Shown in pieces: positions 54,130-64,000 of a stretch of 64,000 nt of DNA. The translations under genes were made by a program, and so were the position numbers. The notes under the pieces were generated by a model, which worked only from the letters and a program-made list of their open reading frames with translations, had not been told where the DNA came from and did not search any database. The number at the start of each line of letters is the position of its first letter. The stretch's first letter is position 1. Source of the DNA: Gadus chalcogrammus (taxonomy: Eukaryota > Chordata > Actinopteri > Gadiformes > Gadidae); assembly GCF_026213295.1 (NCBI RefSeq), contig NC_079414.1, forward strand, positions 16,580,163-16,644,162, written 5' to 3'.

Positions 54130-54322
54130 GGGAAAAGTAAACATTTTTAGGGTTTTATAAATGCATCTGATTCTAGAGATTAATATTCTGAAAGAATTTT
54201 GTGTCCAGGTCAATCTGGTGAGGATAAATAAGACTAATTCATGTTTTCTTTTTACAATAGCGCCAACTTTGGGTGCAGTACCACAAATGTAGGTCTATGT
54301 GTAGTGGGGGTTATTTGTAACC
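54130..54322. repeat. Diverged direct repeat 2, right copy
   Basis: ATGCATCTGATTCTAGAGAT, GTGTCCAGGTCAATCTGGTG, AATAGCGCCAACTTTGGGTG and GTAGTGGGGGTTATT match the left copy at 53685-53885 in order, about 440 bp away and in the same orientation. Confidence 0.75.
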
Positions 54323-56130
54323 ATACCTGAAAATGTCAAGAGTTTTCGACGCATGGTAAAGGCTGCAGGATGACTTTTACAGAATTTGAGGGGGAAAAAA
54401 ACGTTACAGAAACAATAGAATACAATTATACAATTAAACTACAATTGAATGAAAAGGGGTAATAAAACAAAGTTTATAAACCCCATGTTTAGATGCCCAA
54501 CTCAGCTATAGCTCTGCTAGTCTGCTAACCTTAACCAAACCCATTGCTCAGCCGGAAAGAAAAGTAACACCGTAACACAGATAACTATATGTTTTTCTGT
54601 CACAAACTTGACTCCCCTATGTTTGCTTATTTTTTCTTAATATTTCTTGGTTTGGATTATTGTTTTGCCATGGGTCCGATTGTGCAGCATTTTGAGCGTA
54701 TGGAAATGTTTTATAAAATTAACATTATTTTACATTATTCTGATTATTATTATTGTTCATAAACCAGTAGCTAGGTCTTTAGGAAAATTAAACGAATGTC
54801 GAATTTTTTGGTTATTATCTAATTTAATTCTTTAAATTATATTTTATCTAACAAGCAGCAGAGAAAATAATACAGCTTGTTTTCCTTCCTAAGTGTAAAT
54901 ATTTTCCCTCACCAATTTGTCTAAAAACAAATCAGATCATGATTAGGATCAGGCTTGGGAATCAATATGAAATCAGATTAAATGAGGCAGGAAGAATCCA
55001 TAAACAATTAACATGAAATAACATTGATTTTTGAAATGATTGATATTATTAATTGATCCTTAATAATTCAAACATAAACATGGTGGAACAATTGACTTAA
55101 ACTTTGCGACAGAGCAACAACTGTAGACTAATCACAACATCTGACTTACCATGCCCCATTCTCCTACTTAATGAAAATACATTACATCATGTACACAAAT
55201 TCTAATTGATTAACTTGTATTACAGTAATTCTATATATTTTAATGACATTAACTTAATTAAATTTAAAACTCATGAATCTGTTGTTTATGGAGGATATTG
55301 TATCTTTCTTAAAAAGGGAATCATACAAAACCTAGGTGTTTGGCAAATTGTTTAATCAAACCTAAAAATAGAACCCAGAAATCTTATATTATGTAGCTAA
55401 AGCATTAGTGATGCAAATCTATTAATACTGCAATATCAATATTTGAAAGACTTTTACAATCATTCACTATTCAATACTTTTAATGATTGTCAATCTTGAT
55501 GAAGAATATCACGAAAAAAACCTTGACTGAAAAGTTCATTCATGTTTTATTCTCTCTTGATCGTAAATGTATTCATATAAAAAATAATAACAAATAACAA
55601 TAGGTATCCACAGATACTCAAAGAATAACTTATGATGACTTCAAAAAGTTACTTAAATCTTAACCTTTATAACTAATTGTCCAAATAATTAGATCCTGGC
55701 TTCTTTTTTAATAATATATATTATGGTTATTCTATATTCTACATTGATATTTTAACAGATCATAGCATAAAATGCTATGATTATTCAAATCATATTATGA
55801 AGTTGTAAAAAGAGTCCTTAAATTTGATCACAACTACATGGTTTATCTCGTGACTCTGAAGGCGTTTTAAGGGATAGCAACAACATTTCTTCTTAAAGTA
55901 TTCCATAAACAAACAGCACACACATTCATTGTCACACAGTACACTCCTTTCACGAAGCAAGACAGCTAATTCATCTATAGTAGCAGTAAATATTGTCAAA
56001 GGCCCAAAGCTAAATACAGTTTTGAAGCATCACCTTTAGGTGACTTTCATGGAAGGTATGATCTTTTGTTTTCTTAAGATCAAGTCCACAGAAACCAGTA
56101 TTTTACGTCAACGTGAATGCTATTGTTGAC
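54323..56130. other. AT-rich intergenic DNA, no gene seen
   Basis: All open frames here are under about 75 codons, lack recognisable domains and have no convincing splice context. No RNA gene or complete transposon was recognised. Confidence 0.6.
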
Positions 56131-56132
56131 TT

Positions 56133-56348
56133 CATAAAAGTGGAGACATACTCAGAGTAGCTGATTGTAAAACTGAAATACACCTGAGAGCACTCCTTAC
56201 AAGCTATTTGGGGAACATCCAGAGAATGTAAGTAAGTTAGATGCAGTGGTACTGGGTGCAATTAGCCCAACATTGCATTGACATCTCATTCTTACTCTTG
56301 TAAATGCTTTCATTTAATTTTAATTTTTTTCCTCCTTCACATTTACAG
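56133..56348 (+). promoter_or_regulatory. Candidate promoter, 5' UTR exon and first intron of the small mucin gene
   Basis: A TATA-like CATAAAAG lies at 56133-56140. About 90 bases further on is a consensus donor GTAAGT at 56228. A pyrimidine-rich stretch ends in CATTTACAG at 56348, four bases before the start codon. This suggests a short non-coding first exon (about 56165-56227) and a 121-bp intron. It rests on signals only. Confidence 0.4.
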
Positions 56349-56352
56349 AAAT

Positions 56353-56956
56353 ATGCCAGTGTTGAAAATGCTTCGGACCATTTCATTCTATCTTCTGATA
56401 GGCCTATGTCTAATTGGTGAGTTGACAAAAGAATGGCCTACTACGAAGTGAACAGCAGGTCTGAAATACAAGTCTAAGCCGTATTCTCTCTGCAATCTGC
56501 ATTTATTTATGGTCAGCACATGGCACAGCCGCAGCTACAACCACTCCTGGTGCCACAAGCCCAGCTGCAACATCCATTCCTGGTGCCACAAGCCCAGCTG
56601 CAACATCCATTCCTGGTGTCACAAGCCCAGCTGCAACATCCAGTCCTGGTGCCCCTAGCCCAGCTGCAACATCCAGTCCTGGAGCTACAAGCCCAGCTAT
56701 AACATCCAGTCCTGGTGCTACAAGTCAAGCTATGACATCAAGTCCTGGTGCTACAAGCCCAGCTATGACATCCACGGCTGGCATCCCGATAACCATGAAC
56801 ACTGCTGCTGCCACAAGCAACACTATGAACAACACAGCTGCCGTAACAACAGGAGTTGCTACAACAGCAAACACCACAAGCAGTGCCGCTACAATTGGAA
56901 TATTCCACCAAATCTGCCTTCTACTCTGCATGGCTTTATTAACAGTAGGCATATAA
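56353..56956 (+). CDS. Small mucin-like, probably GPI-anchored surface glycoprotein
   Basis: The coding exons are 56353-56416 and 56517-56956, joined in phase 1 by a 100-bp intron (donor G/GTGAGT, acceptor GGTCAG). The product is 167 residues. Residues 1-24 form a signal peptide (basic MLR, core ISFYLLIGLCLIG, likely cleavage after AHG). Seven 11-residue repeats of type PGATSPAATSI follow, then a Thr/Ala/Asn-rich stretch with NTT sequons. The end is hydrophobic (IGIFHQICLLLCMALLTVGI) with the stop directly after and no cytoplasmic tail, which points to a GPI-attachment signal. No folded domain is visible. The expected product is a short, heavily O-glycosylated membrane-bound mucin. It lies about 5.4 kb downstream of the giant mucin in the same orientation. 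A CD52- or sialomucin-like role is only an analogy of architecture. Confidence 0.72.
56546..56776 (+). repeat. 33-bp coding minisatellite, seven copies
   Basis: Seven 33-bp units encode PGATSPAATSI, PGATSPAATSI, PGVTSPAATSS, PGAPSPAATSS, PGATSPAITSS, PGATSQAMTSS and PGATSPAMTST. The first two copies are the most alike and divergence grows towards the 3' end. A length polymorphism would be expected. Confidence 0.9.
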
Positions 56957-57334
56957 TCCTTGATATTAATTATTTTTAACACAACCTTAATAATTGGGGA
57001 TTTTCTTGATTTTTGCATTCCCTTTAACATCTATGTAGGCCGATCATGGGGGATATGTTTGTGGAGCAAATAGTATCTATTTAACCATGATAACATTATC
57101 TTATTGTAATATTATACAAGTCATTTTATGATGCAACGTGCTGTGGGCTTTAGAAAATGACATTCGAAAAACGTGTTTCACTAAATGTTTGCGAAACTCC
57201 AATATTTGTTTGTCCCTTAATTAAACAACTTTCATAATGTCAATGTTTTGCAAGAGTTTATCTACAAAATAACAGTCTACCTGCAACATTTACCTTACTA
57301 GTTGAACCTTACTTTTACCACTTTAAGGAGGCAG

Positions 57335-57340
57335 AATAAA
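57335..57340 (+). promoter_or_regulatory. Candidate poly(A) signal of the small mucin gene
   Basis: An AATAAA lies about 380 nt after the stop codon at 56956. No canonical signal was seen nearer. Confidence 0.4.
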
Positions 57341-59162
57341 AGTCCAGCAGTAAGATCATCCATTTAAAATCTTTGGAAATAGGCCTACATTATATATATA
57401 TATGTATGCATACTCACTTTAAAAAAGGACCATAAAATCACATCGTAAAATCATTAATTAACTAGGTGGTTAATCTTTTTATCATGTAATGTACGACCCT
57501 TTTCAAAACCAACACGTCGAATACCTCTTTAGCAGTTATGTTTAATATCGGGTTAAGTTATACCCTAAATCAGCGATTGCAAAACGGGGGTAGCCTTTAC
57601 CTGTGTGAGCAAAATCCTAATGTAAATTTAAATGTATGGATACAAAACACAAATACATCCTCACTAAATGTATCAAAATCCAATACAAATTCCTGTTAGC
57701 AAATGTATTTAATAAAAATAAATGTGATTTTTTTTTAATGCACGAAGTAGGCCTAGTCTGCCATTTACTGTCGCCTCTGTTCCTGAGGAAAACCAGCATG
57801 ATCTGCTTGAGGTTCAGCAGCAGGTTATACAATCAGGATTGTTAATGATTCGTTATCAGCTTTGATGCTCAACGACATGTATCTTTTTTCACCAATTAAT
57901 TGTACATACATTTAATGATAATGAATACATTTGATAAAGAGTAAGAATTACTGCAGTTATGTTTGTTAGCAACCGGGTAATATAGCAGTCAAACTACTTT
58001 ATCGCAGAACTTCATGAGTGGATCTTTGGCCGAAATCATAAAGTGGTGGTCTTACACATTGCTCGTTTCCAATACATTATACCGAAGATAAACTCATTAG
58101 CACAAGTGGATGAAGCTTTGAACATTTCCCATTGATTTTCTTGGTTTACTTTTTTGGTAAAATAATTATAACGTTTTTAGCCTGGGACCAAGCCAATCAA
58201 CCATCGGGCTAGTTGTGACCATAAAACATGATTCGGGGCAAAAAGGAATTTGGAAAACGGAAGAAAAGGCTAAGGTACAATGCTCTGTAAGGAACTACTC
58301 ATCCCAAAAACCATTGCCAACTTTTACGCAATGGTTACAACCCAATAGTTTAGGGCTTTTCTTGCATCTTATAACATTTATTATGTATTTTTTTATCAAT
58401 TCAAGTGTCATATATTGTGCGCCTTTGTGTATGTAGCGACTTTAAGGCTTTTAATCATAACCTCTATGGAGAAAAATAAATAACAGGCCATCTGCCTTTA
58501 GATAGACTTTCACTTTACTAGCAAACTCATTAAACTAGGCAGCTAGTTATAATTCACAAACCACAGTGCTGACGAGTGATAGGATTACGTGTAAATGAAA
58601 AAAATGGGCAAATGCAGCCAAATTATTATATATTCGTTCAACATTGAGCTAGTATCTAGAATTGAGAAAACTAAAGTTAGGAAACTGACTTTTGCTAGCT
58701 AAATAAGCAAATGACTTCACAGAAAACCTTTAAAGTTAGTGTTCTAGTCACTAACCACATATTGTAACTAGCATTCCCCTCCATCCATCCCACTACACAT
58801 TTCGTTCAGAATAGGAAGCCTCTGATGACGCTTAACAGAGCTGGACTTCAACCAAACCTAAAGGACTACATGAATAGTTCTTTCAAAAGTACGCAAATAT
58901 CTTCTTATTTACAATGATACAAACACACACCCAAACAATTGTCAGTTGTGTAGGTATACGTCAGAGTTCCAAGCCCACTATTTATCTTTGAGATGTATGG
59001 AGCATTTCCATTAAGTTGCAAAACCACATTTCTTATTGAGCATTTTTTTAATGTATTTAGATAAATGCACTGAAATATAAGCTTCATTTTATCAAAAAAG
59101 AACAGCATCAATGAAATAGTTACTAAAAGTTACTGACGGAGCACAGATCTTTGGCTACCGCA
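57341..59162. other. Intergenic between two convergent genes, no gene seen
   Basis: The small mucin (+) and ccdc86 (-) converge on this stretch, so it contains their 3' flanks. It is AT-rich, has a short TATATA run near 57,392, and only has short open frames without family resemblance. Confidence 0.55.
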
Positions 59163-62030
59163 TTATTTATCAACAACTTTTTCTTTGCGGCTACGCTGAC
59201 CCTTAGTCTTCTCATTTTGGGTCTTCTGCAGGATGGCCAATGTATCCCTCTTCTCAACTTTCCTCAACTGTTTCTTCTTCATCCTCTTTATCTTTGATGT
59301 ATTCCGGATCTGTGTGATTAAAAAGAAATTGGTTGAAACAAAGGGCCCAAAAACAATGTTGAGTGTTTATAATTTCTATAATGATAATGCAGTTTTTTTC
59401 TCCCCTAGTAAACAAGTCTCATTCGTTTAAGAAGAATTTCCTGTGGATTATAAAAGGAAGATCTCCCCAAATCCATCAGGTCAGGAAAATATATTGCTGT
59501 CAATATGTTTCACTGAAAAAAATTGGCACACGCAAACCTTGGCTTTTGGGCGTACGTACACTTTTAGTAAGGATCCCACTCTTTATAAATGAGACCTCAT
59601 GTCATTTAAAAAACCCTTTCCAGTGTGGAACCGGTTTCTTGGAAGTACCCTAGGTACTCCTAGCCTGGCTCCGCCCGCCTAAGTACTTCCGCTCAATTTG
59701 AATTTCCCTTGTACCTGCTGTATGTAATTTGGTTTTCTGGCGCCGCCACAGCGTGCGCCCAATCAGCGAACAGAGAACAATGACGATAAAGTCGTGCGCC
59801 AGTTTGAGTTTGCCTCACTATAAAATATTGATTTACAATGTGCAATTTTTCCCTGATAAATTAAATTTGACGAACAACACCTGCAGCTGTCGTTGACGGA
59901 CATTTTCGTGCAGACGCGCAAGTTGTTTGGTAGTTTGTGTACAACTGCGCGTGGATTCCGGCGCATGGACATACGTCACAACCAAACGTTAGCGATTGGT
60001 TACTGGCAGATCCAGAGTGGCACTGGGCAGATCCAATCATTTTAAACTGTTTTAAACAGACACCCGCCTTCAAGTGAGTTAACGTTTGTCAATTGATTAG
60101 GTCCAGTATGTACCGCAAAACAACTTTGTTGATTTTAAACAATATAGCCCTGGTTGTTAAGACACAGGGTTTGAGTGCAGTACTCCAACATGGTCTCCCT
60201 CTTGATTTGTAGGTTCAAACAGATAATTACTTAATGACTTTTCCAACTAAATATTCCGGCTTCTGTCATGTCAAAAACCGATTCCACCATGAGAGGAGAG
60301 GATAGAGGTTAAAAAGACGTGTAGTTTCAGTGTTTCCCACAGAAATGTTGGAGACTATGGGGGGGGGGGGGGAAGGGGGGTTGTATGTCTTCAAACTTCG
60401 TCTGAGCAAAAAAAATAAAAAAAATAATTATAATAATAATTAATGTGCACGCAGAGACTATGGCGGCCGAAATTAGACTATGGCGGGCCGCCATAGTCTC
60501 GTCAATGTGTGGGAAACACTGAGTTTCATCCCCAGTCATCCATGGTTGTAACAGTATGGCGCAATAGCAGCAAACGGAGCTTCAAACACCCACAATGGGC
60601 TTGAGACCCAATTAAAAACATGTATTGGTTGGGGTATGGATTTGATGATATGATACTGGAGAGATGGCTGTAGATAATCATTAGTTTTAGTATGATAAAT
60701 ACAATTGGTTTCAGACTTTTCAGGTTTTCTGACATTGTAAATGTGAATTAGTCTGGAACCTCCGAGTAATTATTTGGGATTTCCAAGGGGCAATATCAAT
60801 GGGAGCAGACCAAAACACATATGGATGCACTTGGATTCATGCACAATCAATCAAAGCCACGTTGTGTGGGACACATCTGCAGCATCCATCTTTGTTGTTT
60901 ATGTTGCCTCAATGACGGCCACAAAAGACCCTTCTCTGTACAGTAATCGAATTAAACCTGCACGTTTTTGATTGGTCCGACCAAAGTCGAGTCTTCTGAA
61001 GATCTGACAGGACAGGAAGGGGGGCAGGCATATACCGGAGCCAATTAAACACGAGCTCAGATTTGTCAGTTCCACGGCTATTGGCCCCGAACGTGACACA
61101 TAATAATTTGCCTATTTCACTCTTTGCCTGTGCAAAAGAACGATCAACTTACCACTTGAACAATCTCTGACTTGCGCTCATTCTCAGCACGTCGTTTCAA
61201 TGTCTCCTCCGTCCGTTTCCTCTTGTCCTATTAGGGAAATGATTGTAATAAATGAGTGATGATCGTTTTCCTCCATAGCAAGGATTTAATTTAATTTGGC
61301 GAATGCCTACCTCTTTCTCTTTGGCCTTGTCTTGTTTAAGTTGAAGGGAGAACTTTTTGACCAACTGCTGCTCTTGTTTGGCTGCCATCTTTTTTCCCCA
61401 AGAAGTACGCAGGGGCTTATCCCTGACCACTGCAGAGAACCTGTACAAATGATAAATGGTCAAAACAAAAACCCGGTTTGGAGACAACGCTTGATGACAT
61501 ATGCATGGTTCACGGGGTGTTATCAACGGTAAAGCGACAACCAACCTTTGTTTATTCCGGTCCTTCCAAACTCGACCCGATTTCGGTTTTCCCAGAGGTA
61601 TCTGTGATGCCGTGGTCTGTTTCGTTCCCGGGACAAATAGAGCCGCCTCCTGGGGCTTTTCACCGGGGTGTACGGGGGCCGTTTCCATCGTACTAGGGAC
61701 CGTTTCTATGCGTCCTTCTGATTTATTGGACTCGTTTTCAAGCAGCATGGGGGAATCTGTAGACTCTCCTACGGGCGCCTCTGATATACGCGTCATGGTA
61801 TGTCCTTCCTCCGAATCTCCTTTATCCAAAGAAATAACAGATTTCCTCGTCCTGCGTGTCGAGGGTTTTGCTGGACTAGGGACCTGAGAGTCGGCCAAGA
61901 GGGCTGGCGTGCGGACCCTGCGTCCGCTACGAGTCCGTGTAACTTTATCCACGTCCTGCGTGCTTTCGGGCTCTTCTGTTAACTCGGGCTCTGACTTTTC
62001 AGTCGAAATACACTCTCCTGGGGTATTCAT
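59163..62030 (-). CDS. ccdc86: Coiled-coil domain-containing protein 86 (cyclon), complete
   Basis: Four exons on the minus strand are 62030-61546, 61440-61311, 61227-61153 and 59309-59163 (TAA), giving 278 residues. The start is the ATG at 62030; upstream in the same frame there is only a GTG. The N-terminal half is acidic and Ser/Thr-rich with an RTRSGRRVRTP basic patch. The conserved C-terminal half begins GKPKSGRVWKDRNKQR, continues with RDKPLRTSWGKKM and a long Lys/Glu/Gln helix through the next exons (KRRAENERKSEIVQV), and ends with IRNTSKIKRMKKKQLRKVEK and RDTLAILQK. These blocks match what I know of vertebrate CCDC86, a nucleolar coiled-coil protein linked to ribosome biogenesis and the perichromosomal layer of mitotic chromosomes. 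All splice sites are GT-AG and all junction phases fit. It is shorter than human CCDC86 (about 360 residues), mainly in the variable N-terminal half. Confidence 0.93.
59310..61152 (-). other. ccdc86 intron 3, with repeat debris
   Basis: This is the only long intron (1,843 bp) of ccdc86, between the exon ending SEIVQV and the last exon starting IRNTSK. It holds the hAT-like element at 60328-60521 and a G run at 60360. The rest is unassigned non-coding sequence. Confidence 0.8.
60328..60521. mobile_element. Short hAT-like inverted-repeat element (MITE)
   Basis: The ends are inverted repeats: CAGTGTTTCCCACA at the left, and the right end reads TGTGGGAAACACTG. AGTTT flanks both sides directly (60323-60327 and 60522-60526), consistent with a 5-bp target duplication. 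Inside is a second inverted pair, GACTATGGCGGCC and GGCCGCCATAGTC, that would fold into a hairpin. A homopolymer of 14 G lies at 60360-60373. At 194 bp and with no open frame, it is non-autonomous. Confidence 0.75.
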
Positions 62031-62170
62031 GTTGACCCGAAACCCTTCGTGCACTGCCTCAGTGTGCTATTTATATAAGAAAGATAAATTACAAACTGTT
62101 ACAAGTACACTCGACTCTGTTTCCACACCACGGACGTAGAAACACGTGTGTTAGGAGCGTATTTCCGGTT
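62031..62170 (-). promoter_or_regulatory. Candidate ccdc86 promoter and 5' UTR
   Basis: Upstream of the ATG, on the minus strand, are a TATATAAATAG word (62076-62066), an E-box CACGTG (62143-62148) and an ETS-type CCGGAA (62168-62163). The E-box and ETS sites are typical of growth-regulated housekeeping promoters. The TATA-like word is only about 40 bases from the ATG and may instead be chance AT-rich sequence. Confidence 0.4.
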
Positions 62171-62448
62171 CCTGCAACCGTTGTTTGGTTAACTCTTCTT
62201 CGGTGTTTCAAGAACACGATACTACCGCCACCTAACGATCAGAAATCGATGTATTGCATCCGTGGGATTATTTGTTTATCATCACAGTGGATGCGCGCGC
62301 AGAATCATAGCAAAAAGTTTGTTTGACCGGTTGCCATGGTTATCTCCGTGTGGTTAATTTGCAGTTTTGGTGTTAATTAGCGATGTTGTCAGCTTACTGT
62401 TACATTAAACTGTAATCAGAAAACGCGGTTAGATGCTATAGACCAGGG
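62171..62448. other. Upstream flank of ccdc86, nothing recognised
   Basis: The base composition is mixed with a few CpG (GCGCGCGCAG near 62,293). No gene or repeat family was recognised. Confidence 0.5.
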
Positions 62449-62600
62449 CAGGGGTCTTCAACGTTTTCCAGGCCAAGGGCACCGAACTGATGGAGAGATG
62501 GCGTGGGGACCCCCTACTTATATATTGCATAGAATTGTGTTTTATATTAAACTGGTCCTATATTGCCATGTATAAATATGCCCTGTTATTTTGCATTCAA
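62449..62600 (+). mobile_element. Left end of a hAT-like non-autonomous transposon
   Basis: CAGGGGTCTTCAACGTTTTC, followed by CAGGCCAAGGGCACC, resembles the CAGGGGTC-type terminal repeat common to hAT elements of vertebrates. The right end and target duplication were not found, so the extent is a guess. Confidence 0.45.
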
Positions 62601-62849
62601 TACTAAGATATTATTTTGTAGGTGATAACTACCCTTTCCCTAATACCATTGAATTGATGGTTTTCTGGCCTTAATTCTGAAAACTGACACATTCATAAAT
62701 GAAGTAGGGCTGCCCCCTAATAGTAGACTAAAAACTTGTTGGTTTTACTAGTAATGTTTTTATACAAAAGAAATGAGAGGGAATAATCTAAATGGAAAAC
62801 TCTTATTCAGGGCATCTCTAAAATGAATGTTTTTTTCCCGCTGCATCAG

Positions 62850-63064
62850 ATGAGGAGTTGTATTATAGGCACAAAAACAAAGCAAGATTGGTGGCGTGCA
62901 CTAATGAGCGGGCTCGTGGTGGCTTCCGGGAGTGCCATGACAACCTGGGCACTGGAGGTCACCCAGGGAGGCGCAGGACAATGGAAAAAATAAAGGCATC
63001 CTACCACTGGGCAACAATGCGAGAGGACGTTAAGAAATGGTCAAGTTCTTGGACTTTTTGAAAG
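62850..63064 (+). pseudogene. Integrase-type H2C2 zinc-binding exon, broken
   Basis: The stretch is bounded by CTGCATCAG upstream and GAAAG/GTGAGT downstream. The frame encodes DEELYYRHKNKARLVACTNE, then GFRECHDNLGTGGHPGRRRT, MEKIKASYHWATMREDVKKW, SSSWTF and a stop. H-x5-G-H-x-G-x4-T-x2-K-I-x4-W is the pattern of the zinc-binding domain that precedes retroelement integrases and of host genes derived from them. The expected Cys-x2-Cys pair is missing: one base seems to be lost after KKW, and a stop appears just before the donor. It is either a decayed Ty3/gypsy-derived exon or a decayed copy of a domesticated gene. Confidence 0.6.
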
Positions 63065-63330
63065 GTGAGTTATAAGACTGAATTGAGATGGATTTATTTT
63101 AAATTTAGACATTCTGTAGAAGTATTTTAATCTGTCTCCTGTAAACTCCTTAAATTGCAACAAATATACAGATAACTTGTTATTTGCTTTGTCATACTGT
63201 ACATATCATTTTCGATATTGAAATTGCTGTAGCCTTGCTGTAGATTTAAACGCCCCATTGTGTTTGAAACTGTGTTGTTGTTGTGTTATCTATGAAATGT
63301 TCGTGATCTTGCCTGACATATATTTTACAG

Positions 63331-63760
63331 TTGCCAAAGTCAGTGCTGTCTGACATCCGATTCCTCACTGAGGTGGTACTCCAAGAGGGAGATGAAGCTT
63401 ACTCAACTCTGGCTCTGGTGTGTTCCACCTTCAGGAACATAGTGTCCACTGACAGGTTCAGAAGACAGGCACATTTTCTGTGTCTCAACAGTGAGTGCAT
63501 CAGTGAAGGGTGCATCAGTGTACAATATCCTAATTTAATATAATAATGTCATGTCCTGTGGGGTCTATGCATGTTCTTACTGCTCTATAAAAGTAAATGT
63601 GCTCTTTCATTTTACACTTTGTTTGTCACAGCAGGCGTCACTACATGGTAGTATCCGCCAACTACAGAGCAGAGTTCTACACCATGTACAGTATTGGGAC
63701 CTGCATGGCATGTGGTCGGCTCTACAAAGTCTGCACAGGTTCTTACCTTCGATAATAGGG
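63331..63760 (+). pseudogene. Two exon-like pieces of an F-box-like fish gene family
   Basis: The first piece, 63331-63490, lies between TATTTTACAG and GTGAGT. It reads LPKSVLSDIRFLTEVV, then ALVCSTFRNIVSTDRFRRQA and HFLCL, which resembles an F-box-like LP-x-x-x-L helix followed by C-x-x-F-R. The second, from about 63632 after GTTTGTCACAG, contains NYRAEFYTMYSIGTCMACGR and LYKVCTGSYLR and then TAA-TAG. The good frame of the second piece does not join the first in phase, so the copy looks dead. The family assignment comes from recalled similarity among uncharacterised fish proteins and is tentative. Confidence 0.45.
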
Positions 63761-64000
63761 ACTTTAAGCAGCAACGTTTTATGGGAGGCAACGGCATCGG
63801 GTTGCCGTAATATAACTCAAGTATCACTTAGCCACTCTCTACTTGCTTGACAAAACACCCATTCCTCCTCAAGAACAGACGGACTACTGGAACGGGAGGT
63901 GATAACATAAATTCCAGAATGCCATAAGTTGTTCTCGAGGTAGCCCTCCACTCAACTGTTGCTGCTCCAAGTCCCTAATCTTATGTGTCAGTACATGAAG
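63761..64000. other. Right edge of window, nothing recognised
   Basis: No conserved coding or repeat signal is seen. The region may belong to the 3' flank of the broken gene to its left. Confidence 0.4.

Noticed and set aside
61296..61982. Plus-strand open frames across ccdc86 exons 1 and 2
   Set aside because: They are antisense shadows of the conserved minus-strand exons.
62031..62054. An upstream in-frame GTG start for ccdc86
   Set aside because: Vertebrate initiation at GTG is rare, and a proper ATG follows eight codons later.

Overview
This window reads as nuclear DNA of a bony (teleost) fish. It has short GT-AG introns of about 100 bp, typical fish repeat debris (an L2/SINE-like tail with an ATT microsatellite, hAT-like inverted-repeat elements), and a vertebrate gene recognisable by sequence (ccdc86). 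The species cannot be named from the sequence alone.

Positions 1-50,928 hold the 3' part of one gigantic mucin-type gene on the + strand. A single exon, already open at base 2 and running to a splice donor at 50,140/50,141, encodes about 16,700 codons of seven-residue Thr/Pro repeats (type P-T-T-T-T-A-G, 21 bp). These are organised into nested higher-order repeats: three near-identical copies of about 3.86 kb, then about 3.1-kb units, a 756-bp duplication, and finally 336-bp units. An assembly gap of 100 N lies at 45,687-45,786. A cluster of small indels around it breaks the frame, most likely through assembly error. The repeats decay towards 50 kb and lead into a SEA domain split over three exons, then a short Ser/Thr-rich stalk and a C-terminal hydrophobic tail that looks like a GPI-anchor signal. 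The N-terminus lies upstream of the window.

From 50,929 to about 56,130 there is no convincing gene, only transposon debris and two diverged direct duplications. At 56,353-56,956 (+) lies a small two-coding-exon gene for a secreted, mucin-like, probably GPI-anchored protein of 167 residues with its own 33-bp minisatellite. Two neighbouring genes thus share the plan of Thr/Ser/Pro-rich ectodomain plus lipid anchor, suggesting a mucosal surface-glycoprotein locus.

At 59,163-62,030 (-) is ccdc86 (cyclon), complete in four exons, with a candidate promoter carrying E-box and ETS motifs. The right end (62.4-64.0 kb) contains a hAT-like end, a remnant of an integrase-type H2C2 zinc-binding exon, and exon-like pieces of an F-box-like gene family. 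All of these look broken.
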